Shown: positions 41,511-50,422, counted from the stretch's first letter. The stretch: DNA of 64,000 nt from HGM04593 sp045592125 (GCA_045592125.1 JAZNUE010000071.1:1-64000); one strand, 5' to 3'. The notes: generated by a model from the sequence alone, not told the origin. Numbers and translations are program-made.

Positions 41511-42553
41511 TGAAAAGGATTATTCTATTCGCATTCATCGCCCTTACCCTTATGGGCTGCGGGCACACATCGAAGCACTCCATCGGAAACCCCTATGAGG
41601 TACTTGTCGTATGCGACGACCACATTTGGGAGGCACCTGCCGGCAGGGCATTGCTCTATGCGCTCGACACCGACGTGCCCTGCCTTCCGCAGTCGGAGCG
41701 CTCATTCAGGATATCAAGGGTCACAAAAAGCCATTTCAAGGGTTCATCAAAGGCGTTCCGCAACATAATCTTTGTTGACATAAACGGCGACCGGTACACA
41801 CAGAGCAGCTTCAAGTTCACACGCGACGTGTTTGCAAAGCCCCAGGTGTACATGGGCATACAGTCGCCTAGCATGGAGGAGTTCGAGAAGTTTGTCACCG
41901 AGAACTCGCAGGTAATCGTGGACTTCCTCACCCGCATTGAGATGGAGAGGCAGATAAATGTGCTAGAGGGCAGCTACAACGAGAAGGCATTCAGCATTGT
42001 AAAGGAGATGTTTGGCTGTGAGCTCAAGGTTCCGGCATACCTCAATGGCAACATGAAGGGCAAGGATTTCGTATGGCTGTCGGACTTCAACGACCCCAAG
42101 GCCGAGATCCAGAGCTACATGGTATACAGCTACCCTTATACCTCGCCCAACAATTTCTCAAGGGAGAACTACATACACATGCGCGACTCGGTTATGAAGA
42201 TGAACATCCGCGCAAAGAGAATGGACCAGTACATAAAGACCGTAGACTGGTCGGTAGTCATCACCGAAGGCCTATACAGGGACCGCTACATACAGGTGGC
42301 ACGCGGCCTGTGGGAAATGGAGAATGACATTATGGGAGGCCCGTTCGTCTCGCATTCTGTCGTTGACGAGATAAACAACAGGGTCATTGTAGCTGAGGCA
42401 TTCCTCTATGCCCCTAACAGGAAGAAGGGCACGATGATGCGCAAGCTCGAGGCCGCGCTCTTTACGCTGCGCCTTCCGGCAGACGAGCTCATTGAGCAGA
42501 GCAGCCATCTGGGAGAGATTGTAATTGAGGGGAGCAGGCAGGCAGCAGAATAA
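41507..42553 (+). CDS. DUF4837 lipoprotein
   Basis: A 348-residue Bacteroidetes-specific lipoprotein (lipobox LMGC, Cys18) matching DUF4837: NPYEVLVVCDDHIWEAPAGR, FRISRVTKSHFKG, RNIIFVDING, YPYTSPNNFSRENYIHMRDS. Its function is unknown; the family is often encoded next to rlmN or pdxA. It overlaps rlmN by 4 bp and lies 38 nt before pdxA. Confidence 0.87.
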   Translation: MMKRIILFAFIALTLMGCGHTSKHSIGNPYEVLVVCDDHIWEAPAGRALLYALDTDVPCLPQSERSFRISRVTKSHFKGSSKAFRNIIFVDINGDRYTQSSFKFTRDVFAKPQVYMGIQSPSMEEFEKFVTENSQVIVDFLTRIEMERQINVLEGSYNEKAFSIVKEMFGCELKVPAYLNGNMKGKDFVWLSDFNDPKAEIQSYMVYSYPYTSPNNFSRENYIHMRDSVMKMNIRAKRMDQYIKTVDWSVVITEGLYRDRYIQVARGLWEMENDIMGGPFVSHSVVDEINNRVIVAEAFLYAPNRKKGTMMRKLEAALFTLRLPADELIEQSSHLGEIVIEGSRQAAE

Positions 42554-42591
42554 CAGGTCCCTTATTAAGATAACAGATAAAGACAACATAC

Positions 42592-43686
42592 ATGAGCGAA
42601 AAGAACAGAATACGTGTCGGCATAACACAAGGCGACATAAACGGCATTGGATACGAGATTATCTTCAAGACATTCGAGAACAGCGAGATGTTCGAGATAT
42701 GCACCCCGATAGTATACGGCTCGCCCAAGGTTGCGGCATACCACCGCAAGGCACTTGACATGGAGACACCCTACAACGCAATAGGGAGTGCCGAGGAAGC
42801 GCAAAGCGGCAGGCTGAACATCATCACTTGCAACAGCGACGAGGTGCACATTGAGCTTGGCACAGACACTGCCGAGGCAGGCCTTGCCGCGTTCCAGGCC
42901 CTGGAAAGGGCTGTCAGTGACTGCAAGGAGGGCAAGATTGACGTTATTGTGACAGCGCCCATAAGCAAGAGCGCAATACAGAGCGAGCAGTTCAGTTTCC
43001 CAGGGCACACCGAGTACCTGCAGGATTGCTGCGGCGAGGAGGCAAAGGCGCTTATGATACTATGCAGCGGCGACATGCGTGTTGCCGTTGCCACATCGCA
43101 CATGGCACTGAAGGACATACCGGCCGCAATCACGCCCAGGCTGCTCGAGGAGAAGATTACCCTTCTTGACAGGAGCATGAAAGAGGACTTCAATATTGAC
43201 GCGCCAAAGATTGCCGTGCTCTCGCTTAACCCCCATTCGGGCGACAACGGCCTGCTGGGGAGCGAGGAGATAGAAGTAATCTCGCCAACCATACGCAAGA
43301 TGAACGATAGCGGTATATTCTGCTACGGCCCGTTTGCTGCTGACGGTTTCATGGGCAGCGGCAAATACGCAGCGTTCGACGCGATACTGGCCATGTACCA
43401 CGACCAGGGCCTGGCCCCGCTGAAGGCGCTTGCCATGAACGACGGAGTGAACTTCACCGCTGGGCTGCCAATCATACGCACCTCGCCCGCACATGGCGTC
43501 GCATATGACATTGCCGGCAAGGGAGAGGCCGATGAGAACTCTTTCCGCCAGGCCATCTACGCTGCAATCGACATCCTGCGCAACCGCAGGTTCTACAGCG
43601 AGGCGCGCCGCCACCCGCTGCGCAAGATGTACTTTGAGAAACGCGATGACAGCAACCGCCTCAACCTGCAGGCGGACAATGAGTGA
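42592..43686 (+). CDS. pdxA: 4-hydroxythreonine-4-phosphate dehydrogenase
   Basis: Oxidises 4-phosphohydroxy-threonine in the DXP-dependent pyridoxal phosphate pathway. The 364-residue protein starts RVGITQGDINGIGYEIIFKT and carries the three metal-ligand histidines in FPGHTEYL, MYHDQGLAPLKAL and TSPAHGVAYDIAGKG. Length is slightly above the usual ~330 because of a C-terminal tail. The partner pdxJ is not in the window. Confidence 0.95.
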   Translation: MSEKNRIRVGITQGDINGIGYEIIFKTFENSEMFEICTPIVYGSPKVAAYHRKALDMETPYNAIGSAEEAQSGRLNIITCNSDEVHIELGTDTAEAGLAAFQALERAVSDCKEGKIDVIVTAPISKSAIQSEQFSFPGHTEYLQDCCGEEAKALMILCSGDMRVAVATSHMALKDIPAAITPRLLEEKITLLDRSMKEDFNIDAPKIAVLSLNPHSGDNGLLGSEEIEVISPTIRKMNDSGIFCYGPFAADGFMGSGKYAAFDAILAMYHDQGLAPLKALAMNDGVNFTAGLPIIRTSPAHGVAYDIAGKGEADENSFRQAIYAAIDILRNRRFYSEARRHPLRKMYFEKRDDSNRLNLQADNE

Positions 43687-43694
43687 TACTGGAA

Positions 43695-44393
43695 ATGAAG
43701 TTCGCTATCATTGCAGCCGGTGAAGGCTCGCGCCTGGCTAGCGAGGGCATAAAATGCCCCAAGCCGCTAGTAGAGCTTCAAGGCGTTCCCATAATCGAGC
43801 GCCTTGTAGAGATATTCATGCGGCACGGCGCAACCTCTGTCAGCATTATAATAAACGAGGAGCAGCCAGGCACGCTCGCCCGTCTGGAGAAGCTGCAGAA
43901 GAAATACCCAATCGCAATTGTTGTAAAGAACACTCCAAGCTCCATGCACAGCCTGCACGCGCTGGGCCATCTGCTCCGTGGCGAGAAGTTCTGCCTCACG
44001 ACCGTTGACACCTTGTTTCACGAGACTGATTTTGCCGGGTACATCAAGGCGCTTGAAGAGAGCGATTGCGACGGCGTTATGGCCGTGACTGACTACATTG
44101 ATGACGAGAAGCCGCTCTATGTGGAGACAGACAGCGAGCTACGCATAACGGAGTTCCGCGACACTCCTGGACCAGAATCGAGATACATCTCGGGAGGTAT
44201 CTACGGACTATCGCCGCGCGCCCTGGACATTCTTGACGAGTGCATGTCTGCCGGTATCGGGCGCATGCGCAACTTCCAGCGCATGCTGGTGGAGAGAGGG
44301 ATGAGACTGAAGGCATACCCGTTCAGGAAAATCATAGACATTGACCACGCCGAGGATATTGCCAAGGCCGAGGAATTCCTTCTGGAAAGATGA
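43695..44393 (+). CDS. Sugar/alcohol-phosphate nucleotidyltransferase
   Basis: A 232-residue NTP-transferase: MKFAIIAAGEGSRL (the GxGxR nucleotide loop), KCPKPLVELQGVPIIERLVE, TVDTLF (metal Asp) and DIDHAEDIAKAE. It resembles small LicC-like and sugar-1-phosphate nucleotidyltransferases that make CDP- or NDP-activated building blocks. The ATG at 43695 is used because the longer frame starts at GTG within pdxA. With the three genes behind it (4-bp overlaps), it probably supplies the CDP-activated donor for the CDP-alcohol phosphotransferase; the substrate is not known. Confidence 0.8.
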   Translation: MKFAIIAAGEGSRLASEGIKCPKPLVELQGVPIIERLVEIFMRHGATSVSIIINEEQPGTLARLEKLQKKYPIAIVVKNTPSSMHSLHALGHLLRGEKFCLTTVDTLFHETDFAGYIKALEESDCDGVMAVTDYIDDEKPLYVETDSELRITEFRDTPGPESRYISGGIYGLSPRALDILDECMSAGIGRMRNFQRMLVERGMRLKAYPFRKIIDIDHAEDIAKAEEFLLER

Positions 44394-45208
44394 AGATAGC
44401 GACCATTGCGCGTGACAGCGCCCACTCTCCCAACATGGCAGCAAACGACGCGGCTATACTTGAATGCGTCTCGCACGAGCTGCGCGCCCTAGGAGCTGAG
44501 ACCTTTGCGTCAGAGGGAGATATTCCCGACGGGACCGACGCCGTGTGCCACATGTCGCGCACCCGCGCAGTGCTCCAGGAACTTGAAGAGGCGATGAGGA
44601 GAGGGGTAAAGGTAATAAACCAGCCGCAGGCAGCAGGGCGTACACGCCAATGGATAATGGAGACACTTGAAGGCCATGGTATTATGCAGCCAAAGTTCAC
44701 GCTCATTGAGGAGAACACCTGCATTGAGGCGCTGCGCTATCCCGCCTGGATAAAGCGCTCCGACGGATGTACCTGCCACAAGGACGACGTATGCTACGTA
44801 CAGGACGCGGCCGAGGCAAGAAAGGCAATCGGCGAAATGCATTCCCGGGGCATTTGCAGGCCAATACACTGCGTGCATGCCCAAGGAGACATAATCAAGT
44901 TCTACGGCGTAGGGAAGCGCTTCTTCCGCTATTGCTACCCCGACCCTGAAAAAAGCAAGTTCGGGCTTGAGAGAATAAACGGCACGCCGCGGCACTACCC
45001 TTTTAGCGCAAGCAGGATGAAAGAGACAGTCTTTGCAGCAGCGCAGGCAACAGGGCTTGAGATATACGGCGGCGACTGCATAGTTGACAGTGCCGGGCAG
45101 ATATACATAATAGACCTTAACGACTTCCCCAGTTTCTCGGCCTTCCGCAGCCAGGCCGCAAAGGAGATTGCGGGATACATCATTGACAAGATAAAGGAAC
45201 AGCGATGA
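44390..45208 (+). CDS. ATP-grasp-like protein
   Basis: A 272-residue soluble protein. It begins like a Rossmann-type pre-ATP-grasp domain (MKIATIARDSAHSPNMAAND, GVKVINQPQAAGRTRQW), followed by PAWIKRSDGCTCHKDDVCYV, IIKFYGVGKRFFRYCYP and near the end DCIVDSAGQIYIIDLNDFPS, the typical metal-binding DxN end of ATP-grasp enzymes. These couple ATP hydrolysis to joining a carboxylate with an amine. The exact product is unknown. It overlaps both neighbours by 4 bp. Confidence 0.65.
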   Translation: MKIATIARDSAHSPNMAANDAAILECVSHELRALGAETFASEGDIPDGTDAVCHMSRTRAVLQELEEAMRRGVKVINQPQAAGRTRQWIMETLEGHGIMQPKFTLIEENTCIEALRYPAWIKRSDGCTCHKDDVCYVQDAAEARKAIGEMHSRGICRPIHCVHAQGDIIKFYGVGKRFFRYCYPDPEKSKFGLERINGTPRHYPFSASRMKETVFAAAQATGLEIYGGDCIVDSAGQIYIIDLNDFPSFSAFRSQAAKEIAGYIIDKIKEQR

Positions 45209-46158
45209 AAAAAGAAGACAGAGAACTATACCTTGCCTCAATAAAGTCGGTAGACACAGAAGAGTTCCTCGACATGTGGTTCTATCGCCCACTGGGTTTC
45301 AGCTGTGCACTGTTCTTCAGGAACAGGGGCATACACCCCAACGTGATTACGATAATCTCCATTTTCCTTGGCATAGGCGCAGGAATATGCTTCGCGCAGG
45401 AAAGCCTCAGGTGGAACATCCTTGGAGTGCTGCTGCTCATGTGGGCAAACCTATATGACAGCACCGACGGGCAGCTGGCCCGCATGACAGGCCAGAAGAC
45501 ACGCTGGGGGCGTATCCTCGACGGTTTTGCAGGCGACTGCTGGTTCTTCTGCATATACTTCGCGATATGTGTCAGGGAGACATTCTCCCCAATACCTTTT
45601 GCACCGGAATACAACTGGGGCCTGACACTGTGGATACTCGTCTCGTACTGCGGTTTCTGGGTGCACGGGTCGCAATGCCAGCTTGCCGACTACTACCGGA
45701 ACATACACCTCTACTTCACCAACGAGAAGAACGGGAACGAGTTCCACAATTCGGCCGACGTACGCAAGGAGTACAAGGAGACTCCGTGGAGAGGCAACTT
45801 CTTCTGGAAGATATTCCTTAACGCATATATCTCGTATGTAGGCAACCAGGAGCGCATGTCGCCCAGGTTCCAGAAGCTCATCAGGACGGTTCACGGCCGT
45901 TACGGCACAGACATTCCGCGCGGGTTGCGCGACGAGTTCCGCAAGGGGAGCCTTCCCCTCATGAAGTACACCAACTTCATTACATTCAACTCGCGCGCTA
46001 TAATGCTATGCTTTACAATGCTCATAGGCGAGATATGGATGTACCTTTTCTTCGAGCTTATTGTGCTCATGGCAGCATTCCTTTATATGAGGTACAGGCA
46101 CGAGAGACTTTGTCGGAGACTCACTTTAAAAATCGAAAGCGGGCATGAGTTCAATTAA
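45205..46158 (+). CDS. CDP-alcohol phosphatidyltransferase-family enzyme
   Basis: A 317-residue integral membrane protein that should transfer a phospho-alcohol from a CDP-linked donor. The hallmark is at 85-111: DSTDGQLAR, eight residues, GRILDGFAGD. In the standard D-x2-DG-x2-AR-x8-G-x3-D-x3-D the last Asp lies four residues after the third; here it is five away (D106, D111), suggesting a subfamily. Membrane helices flank the motif. Overlaps the HAD gene by 14 bp. Confidence 0.87.
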   Translation: MKKEDRELYLASIKSVDTEEFLDMWFYRPLGFSCALFFRNRGIHPNVITIISIFLGIGAGICFAQESLRWNILGVLLLMWANLYDSTDGQLARMTGQKTRWGRILDGFAGDCWFFCIYFAICVRETFSPIPFAPEYNWGLTLWILVSYCGFWVHGSQCQLADYYRNIHLYFTNEKNGNEFHNSADVRKEYKETPWRGNFFWKIFLNAYISYVGNQERMSPRFQKLIRTVHGRYGTDIPRGLRDEFRKGSLPLMKYTNFITFNSRAIMLCFTMLIGEIWMYLFFELIVLMAAFLYMRYRHERLCRRLTLKIESGHEFN

Positions 46159-46861
46159 AGGTATCATTTTCGATTACGGCGGTACAATTGACACCAATGG
46201 CATACACTGGGGAGAGCTTATATGGCAGGAATACCAGGCGGCCGGGATTGCCATAGAGAAGAGCATATACCGCGAGGCCTATGTCCATGGCGAGCGCTCG
46301 CTGGCCAAGAGCCCCATAATTGCGCCCACAGACACCTTCCGCGCCCTGCTAGGCAAGAAGATGGAATTGCAGTCCAGTTATCTACGCAACATTATCCGCG
46401 AAAAGACGCTCACTCGCGAGAAGGAGACGGAGATTGCAGAGCGCTGCTACGAAAGGGTGGTCAGTACACTCTGCTGCACCCGCAAGGCCGTGGAGGCACT
46501 GGCCGCCCGCTACCCTATGGTACTTGTAACAAACTTCTACGGCAACATGCCGGTTGTCCTTAGGGAGTTCTCGCTAGAGGGCATTTTTAAGGATGTCGTG
46601 GAATCGGCAACGGTTGGCCTGAGAAAACCCGACCCTGCGCTTTTCGCTCTTGGGGCAGAGCGTCTTGGCCTGACGCCCGGAGAGATTGCCGTGATAGGCG
46701 ATTCCTACCGGAAGGATATCTTCCCTGCAAGCACTCTGGGGTGCAGCACAGTGTGGCTCAAGAATATATGCTGGGCCGAAGAGCCTGTCGAGCCTGGGCA
46801 TGAGCCCACGGCCATTACCGATACAATGGAGAAGGTTCCTGGAATAATAGCCGCCCTATAG
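46145..46861 (+). CDS. HAD-superfamily phosphatase-like hydrolase
   Basis: A 238-residue HAD protein: motif I IIFDYGGTIDT (nucleophile Asp10; the usual second Asp is Gly12), motif II LVTNFYG, motif III lysine in GLRKPDPALF, motif IV IGDSYRKDI. The DxG form of motif I occurs in some active phosphatases such as YihX-like enzymes. It is last gene of the four-gene set and may remove a phosphate from the product of the CDP-alcohol transferase (inference). Confidence 0.85.
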   Translation: MSSIKGIIFDYGGTIDTNGIHWGELIWQEYQAAGIAIEKSIYREAYVHGERSLAKSPIIAPTDTFRALLGKKMELQSSYLRNIIREKTLTREKETEIAERCYERVVSTLCCTRKAVEALAARYPMVLVTNFYGNMPVVLREFSLEGIFKDVVESATVGLRKPDPALFALGAERLGLTPGEIAVIGDSYRKDIFPASTLGCSTVWLKNICWAEEPVEPGHEPTAITDTMEKVPGIIAAL

Positions 46862-46932
46862 CAGTCCATAGAGAACCTAAACACCTGCACATACGTTCTA
46901 TAAAGGAACATTAACCCCAAAACAGCACCTTT

Positions 46933-48249
46933 ATGAAACGTAGTCTATTATCTTGCGCCATGCTTGCGCTCTCTGTTGCAGGCAGCGCCCAGTTCAGCCC
47001 CGAAAGCTACAGCGCCATGCACAGCGACAGTTGCTGGCACTTCACACTAGGGTATAGCACGCCCAAGATGCCCAGCGACGAGGGCATGCTGGTTGTCACG
47101 CATGTGTGCACGCCCGACACCTGCGTAAGCTCTGCAACCCGGTACCTGCAAGGCAAGCGCTACGCAAAGAGATATATAAAGAGGTATGGCAGCCGCCCCG
47201 AACTGCACGAGACCGGCACCCACAGCTGCACGCTCACTCTGCCCGAGACAGCCATAAGCGATACGGTATATGCAGTCACATACAGCGAGTATGACAACGG
47301 CACTGCAATTGAGTTCATATGCGACACGGTCGCTATAGCCATGCCTGAATGCCCGCCTATGAGCTGCCACAGGGTATTGCCGCAGCATGGCATTGCCGAA
47401 CAGATTGCTAGCGAGAACCCTCATGTGCACAGCATACGCCGCTACACACCGCTCACGGCAGAGAATGCGCCCGGCATGAGCGTGACCCCAAGCATAGTGC
47501 GCTACGTCACAGGCAGCAGCAGGCTCGACCCGCAGTACCTTGACAACGCGAAGAGCATACAAGAGCTTATGGAGATTATTGACGGTGTGCTTGCCGACAG
47601 CAGCACACATCTGGAATCGGTACAGATTGTGGGATACACATCGCCCGACGGCGGCGGCAGCAGCAGGAGCAGGCTAGGCATGGAGCGCGCCATTGCCATG
47701 CGCGACCATATACGCAGGCACCACAGCCTGCCCGACTCTCTTTTTGAAGTTGCCAACGGCGGTACAAACTGGAGCATGCTGTACTCTAACATAAGAAGCA
47801 TTGAGAACGGCAACGCCGACAGCCTGATTACAGTCATGAAACAGGAACCGGACCCTATGAAAAGAGAAAGCATACTCAAGAAATATAAAGGAGGCATACT
47901 CTACCGCGAACTGACTGAAAGGATATTCCCCAACCACCGCATGGCATGCTGCACCGGAATCTACTATAGCAGAATGACGGACAGCACCACTATGACTCTT
48001 AACAGCATTGTCGATGAGCTCATCAATAACCCGCACCCGGATTATGGCAGACTGATTGCAGAACTCAAACAATACAAGGAGGACCCGCGGGCAATGAACC
48101 TGCAGGGTGTTATAGACTATCGCCGCCACCACCGCCATGCTGCCGAGCAGGCATTCGCCAAAGCTGCCGCATTGGGAGACAGACAGGCTGCCGTAAACTT
48201 GCAGATACTGGAAAATAACAAAAGCAAAGAAGAGAGAAGCACTTTTTAG
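46933..48249 (+). CDS. Exported OmpA-like protein (DUF3868-type, Bacteroidales)
   Basis: A 438-residue protein with a signal peptide (…SVAGSAQ). The N-terminal ~150 residues are beta-rich with paired cysteines. From ~165 an OmpA-like alpha/beta domain is seen: VRYVTGSSRLDPQYLDNAKS, VQIVGYTSPDGGGSSRSRLG, RAIAMRDHIRRHHSLP. The C-terminal ~80 residues form helices of TPR/Sel1 style (ALGDRQAAVNLQILENN). It resembles Bacteroidales DUF3868/OmpA proteins linked to fimbrial or surface clusters, but no fimbrial gene is nearby. Own transcript likely, 71 nt after the HAD gene. Confidence 0.65.
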   Translation: MKRSLLSCAMLALSVAGSAQFSPESYSAMHSDSCWHFTLGYSTPKMPSDEGMLVVTHVCTPDTCVSSATRYLQGKRYAKRYIKRYGSRPELHETGTHSCTLTLPETAISDTVYAVTYSEYDNGTAIEFICDTVAIAMPECPPMSCHRVLPQHGIAEQIASENPHVHSIRRYTPLTAENAPGMSVTPSIVRYVTGSSRLDPQYLDNAKSIQELMEIIDGVLADSSTHLESVQIVGYTSPDGGGSSRSRLGMERAIAMRDHIRRHHSLPDSLFEVANGGTNWSMLYSNIRSIENGNADSLITVMKQEPDPMKRESILKKYKGGILYRELTERIFPNHRMACCTGIYYSRMTDSTTMTLNSIVDELINNPHPDYGRLIAELKQYKEDPRAMNLQGVIDYRRHHRHAAEQAFAKAAALGDRQAAVNLQILENNKSKEERSTF

Positions 48250-48285
48250 CAAGTTGTAATGAGAACCGGAACCATAAAAAAGTAT

Positions 48286-48294
48286 TATCTTTGC
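48286..48294 (+). promoter_or_regulatory. -7 box of the metal permease gene
   Basis: TATCTTTGC, exact consensus, 48 bases before the ATG. It lies mostly inside the left half of the perfect palindrome at 48287-48322. Confidence 0.75.
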
Positions 48295-48322
48295 ATTGCT
48301 GTCATGACAGCAATGCAAAGAT
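48287..48322. promoter_or_regulatory. 36-bp perfect palindrome over the promoter (operator or leader hairpin)
   Basis: ATCTTTGCATTGCTGTCA followed directly by its exact reverse complement TGACAGCAATGCAAAGAT. It covers the -7 box, the predicted start point and the first leader bases of the metal permease gene. A dimeric repressor bound here would block RNA polymerase; alternatively the mRNA would start within a hairpin. No regulator gene of the ArsR, MerR or CopY type is adjacent. Confidence 0.8.
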
Positions 48323-48341
48323 TTTAATTTACACATACAGT

Positions 48342-49601
48342 ATGAAAGAGTATATATTTCCTCTTATTGACCTGCTCAATGAGATGACCCCATACCTGCT
48401 GTTCGGTTTTCTCATAGCAGGCATACTGCATGAGTTTGTTCCCCGACAGCTCTACGCCAACAGGCTGTCGGGCAAGAGATTCAGCTCAGTATTCTGGGCT
48501 GCAATGTTCGGGATACCCCTGCCGCTATGCTCCTGTGGAGTGATTCCCACGGCAGCGTCAATACGCCGCGAAGGAGCCTCGAAAGGAGCCACGGTATCGT
48601 TCCTTATCGCGACCCCGCAGACAGGTGTAGACTCCATTCTTGCCACAGCCTCACTATTAGGTATTCCATTTGCAATAATTCGCCCCCTTGTGGCGCTTGT
48701 GACAGCACTTGCAGGAGGAGTGGCTGTTAACAGATGGTGCAGCGATGATGAAAACATCGACAATGTACAAATGGAAGAGGAAAAGGAGAAAAAGAGTTTT
48801 TGGCAAAAATGCATAGGAACATTACGCTATGGTTTCATAGACATGTTGCAGGATATTGGCAAATGGATTGTCATAGGTCTCATAGTGGCGGCAATCATAA
48901 CCATTGCCGTACCCGACGACTTCTTCACGCAGCTTAACAGCTACCCAGTCCTGAATATGCTCATTATTCTTGCAGTCTCGGCCCCCATGTACCTCTGCGC
49001 TACAGGCTCAATACCTATTGCGGCAGCGCTCATGCTTAAAGGCCTCTCACCAGGTGCAGCGCTTGTGCTGCTGATGGCCGGTCCCGCCACCAATATGGCA
49101 GCAATACTTGTAATAAGCAAGGTACTTGGCAAGCGGCCATTAATAATATACCTGCTCACAATAGTGGCGGGAGCAATGGGCTTCGGGCTCATCATAGACT
49201 ACCTGCTGCCAGCAGAGTGGTTCACTGGCGCCATACATGTTCATGGAGCGGGCTGCTGCGGAGCAGAAGGCACTCCTTGGTGGCAGACCGCATCAAGCAT
49301 CGTCTTCGTTGCACTGCTTGCAGTTGCTTTCATTCTCAAGTTCCGCAAGCACGACGGCTGCTGCCATGACGGGCAGTGCGAGTGCAGCAAGGAGCAGGTA
49401 TACAGAATAGAAGGGATGATGTGCAACCATTGCCGCGAGAATGTAGAGAAAAGCCTCAGGAACATTGAAGGCGTCACCGATGTAAGGGTTGAGCTCTCCG
49501 AAGGAGCTGCATATATTAAAGGCGAAGGCATTGACAGCAGGAAAGTCATTGAGACCATAAACGCCCTTGGCTACAGATATATCCCCGAGGAGAAGAAGTA
49601 A
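48342..49601 (+). CDS. SO_0444-type Cu/Zn efflux permease with HMA domain
   Basis: A 419-residue membrane protein of the permease group PF03773 (ArsP-like): about eight to ten helices, GIPLPLCSCGVIPTAASIRR with a CSCG motif, TPQTGVDSI, and the second-half repeat CATGSIPIAAALMLKGLSPG. A cysteine/histidine-rich linker (HGAGCCGAEG; HDGCCHDGQCECS) leads to a heavy-metal-associated domain with GMMCNHC (Cys361, Cys364). The layout is that of SO_0444-family copper/zinc exporters. The ATG at 48342 is used because the longer frame starts inside the palindrome. Confidence 0.87.
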   Translation: MKEYIFPLIDLLNEMTPYLLFGFLIAGILHEFVPRQLYANRLSGKRFSSVFWAAMFGIPLPLCSCGVIPTAASIRREGASKGATVSFLIATPQTGVDSILATASLLGIPFAIIRPLVALVTALAGGVAVNRWCSDDENIDNVQMEEEKEKKSFWQKCIGTLRYGFIDMLQDIGKWIVIGLIVAAIITIAVPDDFFTQLNSYPVLNMLIILAVSAPMYLCATGSIPIAAALMLKGLSPGAALVLLMAGPATNMAAILVISKVLGKRPLIIYLLTIVAGAMGFGLIIDYLLPAEWFTGAIHVHGAGCCGAEGTPWWQTASSIVFVALLAVAFILKFRKHDGCCHDGQCECSKEQVYRIEGMMCNHCRENVEKSLRNIEGVTDVRVELSEGAAYIKGEGIDSRKVIETINALGYRYIPEEKK

Positions 49602-49625
49602 AAATAGCCAGACTTTTTTCAAAAG

Positions 49626-49784
49626 TCGCACAGATACTTAAAAAAGTGCGACACCAAAATATATGACCCATCAAGCGGCAAGATCTACAGTGTAGACATT
49701 GAGTTCAAGGACGCAAATACACTCGAGGTATACGGCAACATTCTTGGTATAGGAAAAACCGTATACTGGAAGAAACTTAAGTAA
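49626..49784 (+). pseudogene. C-terminal remnant of a DUF2147 protein
   Basis: The frame reads …TKIYDPSSGKIYSVDIEFKD followed by ANTLEVYGNILGIGKTVYWK and ends KLK-stop at 49782-49784. This equals the closing part of the DUF2147 domain (Y-x-P-x-x-G-K-x-Y … L-x-V-x-G-x-x-G). No start or N-terminal half exists; a stop codon lies upstream at ~49605, right behind the permease gene. It is a truncated relic. Confidence 0.65.
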
Positions 49785-49798
49785 CAGCATTAGAGAAA

Positions 49799-49836
49799 CC
49801 AGAGTGGCGTGCGCTCAAAGCTGCACGCCCCTCTGG
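49799..49836. terminator. GC-rich hairpin between convergent genes
   Basis: CCAGAG-t-GGCGTGC pairs with GCACGCC-cc-TCTGG around gctcaaagct. It lies between the DUF2147 relic (+) and the acetyltransferase gene (-). The following T tract is weak, so its strength is uncertain. Confidence 0.6.
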
Positions 49837-49866
49837 CATATTATAATGAGGCCTGCGGCTATAATG

Positions 49867-50421
49867 TCATAGTTCGCGAATTACCCTGCATGGGACTCCT
49901 GCAGCTACTGTATTTGCCGGGATATCCCTATTGACAACACTGCCTGCGCCTATAGTGACATTGTCACCAATGGTGACGCCAGGAAGCACGGTAACACCAG
50001 CGCCTATCCACACATTGCTGCCAACAGTTATAGGGCGTGCATACTCAAGACCTTTGTTGCGCTGCCCGACATCCAGCGGATGGCCTGCCGTGGTAAAGCA
50101 GCAGTTAGGAGCTACAAATACATTCTGGCCAAAGACCACTGGAGCCGCATCGAGAATGACAAGGTTGTGGTTTGAATAGAAATTCTCGCCAAGCTCAATG
50201 TTATACCCGTAATCGCACCAGAAGGGCGGTTCTATGGTAAAGCTGCCGGCATGCTTCCCGAGTATACTCTCAAGTATATGCCTGCGCTCTTCGCCGTGCT
50301 CATAGGGCAAGGTGTTGAGTTGCTGGCACTTCACCTTGCACGCGGTACGCTCTTCAATGAGTTCTGGATTAAAGTTTGCGTCGTACAGTTCGCCTGAGCG
50401 CATTTTCTCTCTTATATCCAT
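49867..50421 (-). CDS. Sugar O-acetyltransferase (maltose/galactoside type)
   Basis: A 184-residue LacA/Maa-type enzyme: MDIREKMRSGELYDANFNPE (the maltose-acetyltransferase N-terminal domain), PPFWCDYGYNIELGENFYSN, catalytic His in FTTAGHPLDV, and C-terminal hexapeptide repeats VWIGAGVTVLPGVTIGDNVT ending AAGVPCRVIREL. It acetylates sugars with acetyl-CoA. The ATG at 50421 directly follows the pflA stop; the ATG at 50433 (four codons longer) overlaps it. Its link to pflA is probably only positional. Confidence 0.9.
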   Translation of the reverse strand: MDIREKMRSGELYDANFNPELIEERTACKVKCQQLNTLPYEHGEERRHILESILGKHAGSFTIEPPFWCDYGYNIELGENFYSNHNLVILDAAPVVFGQNVFVAPNCCFTTAGHPLDVGQRNKGLEYARPITVGSNVWIGAGVTVLPGVTIGDNVTIGAGSVVNRDIPANTVAAGVPCRVIREL

Positions 50422-50422
50422 A

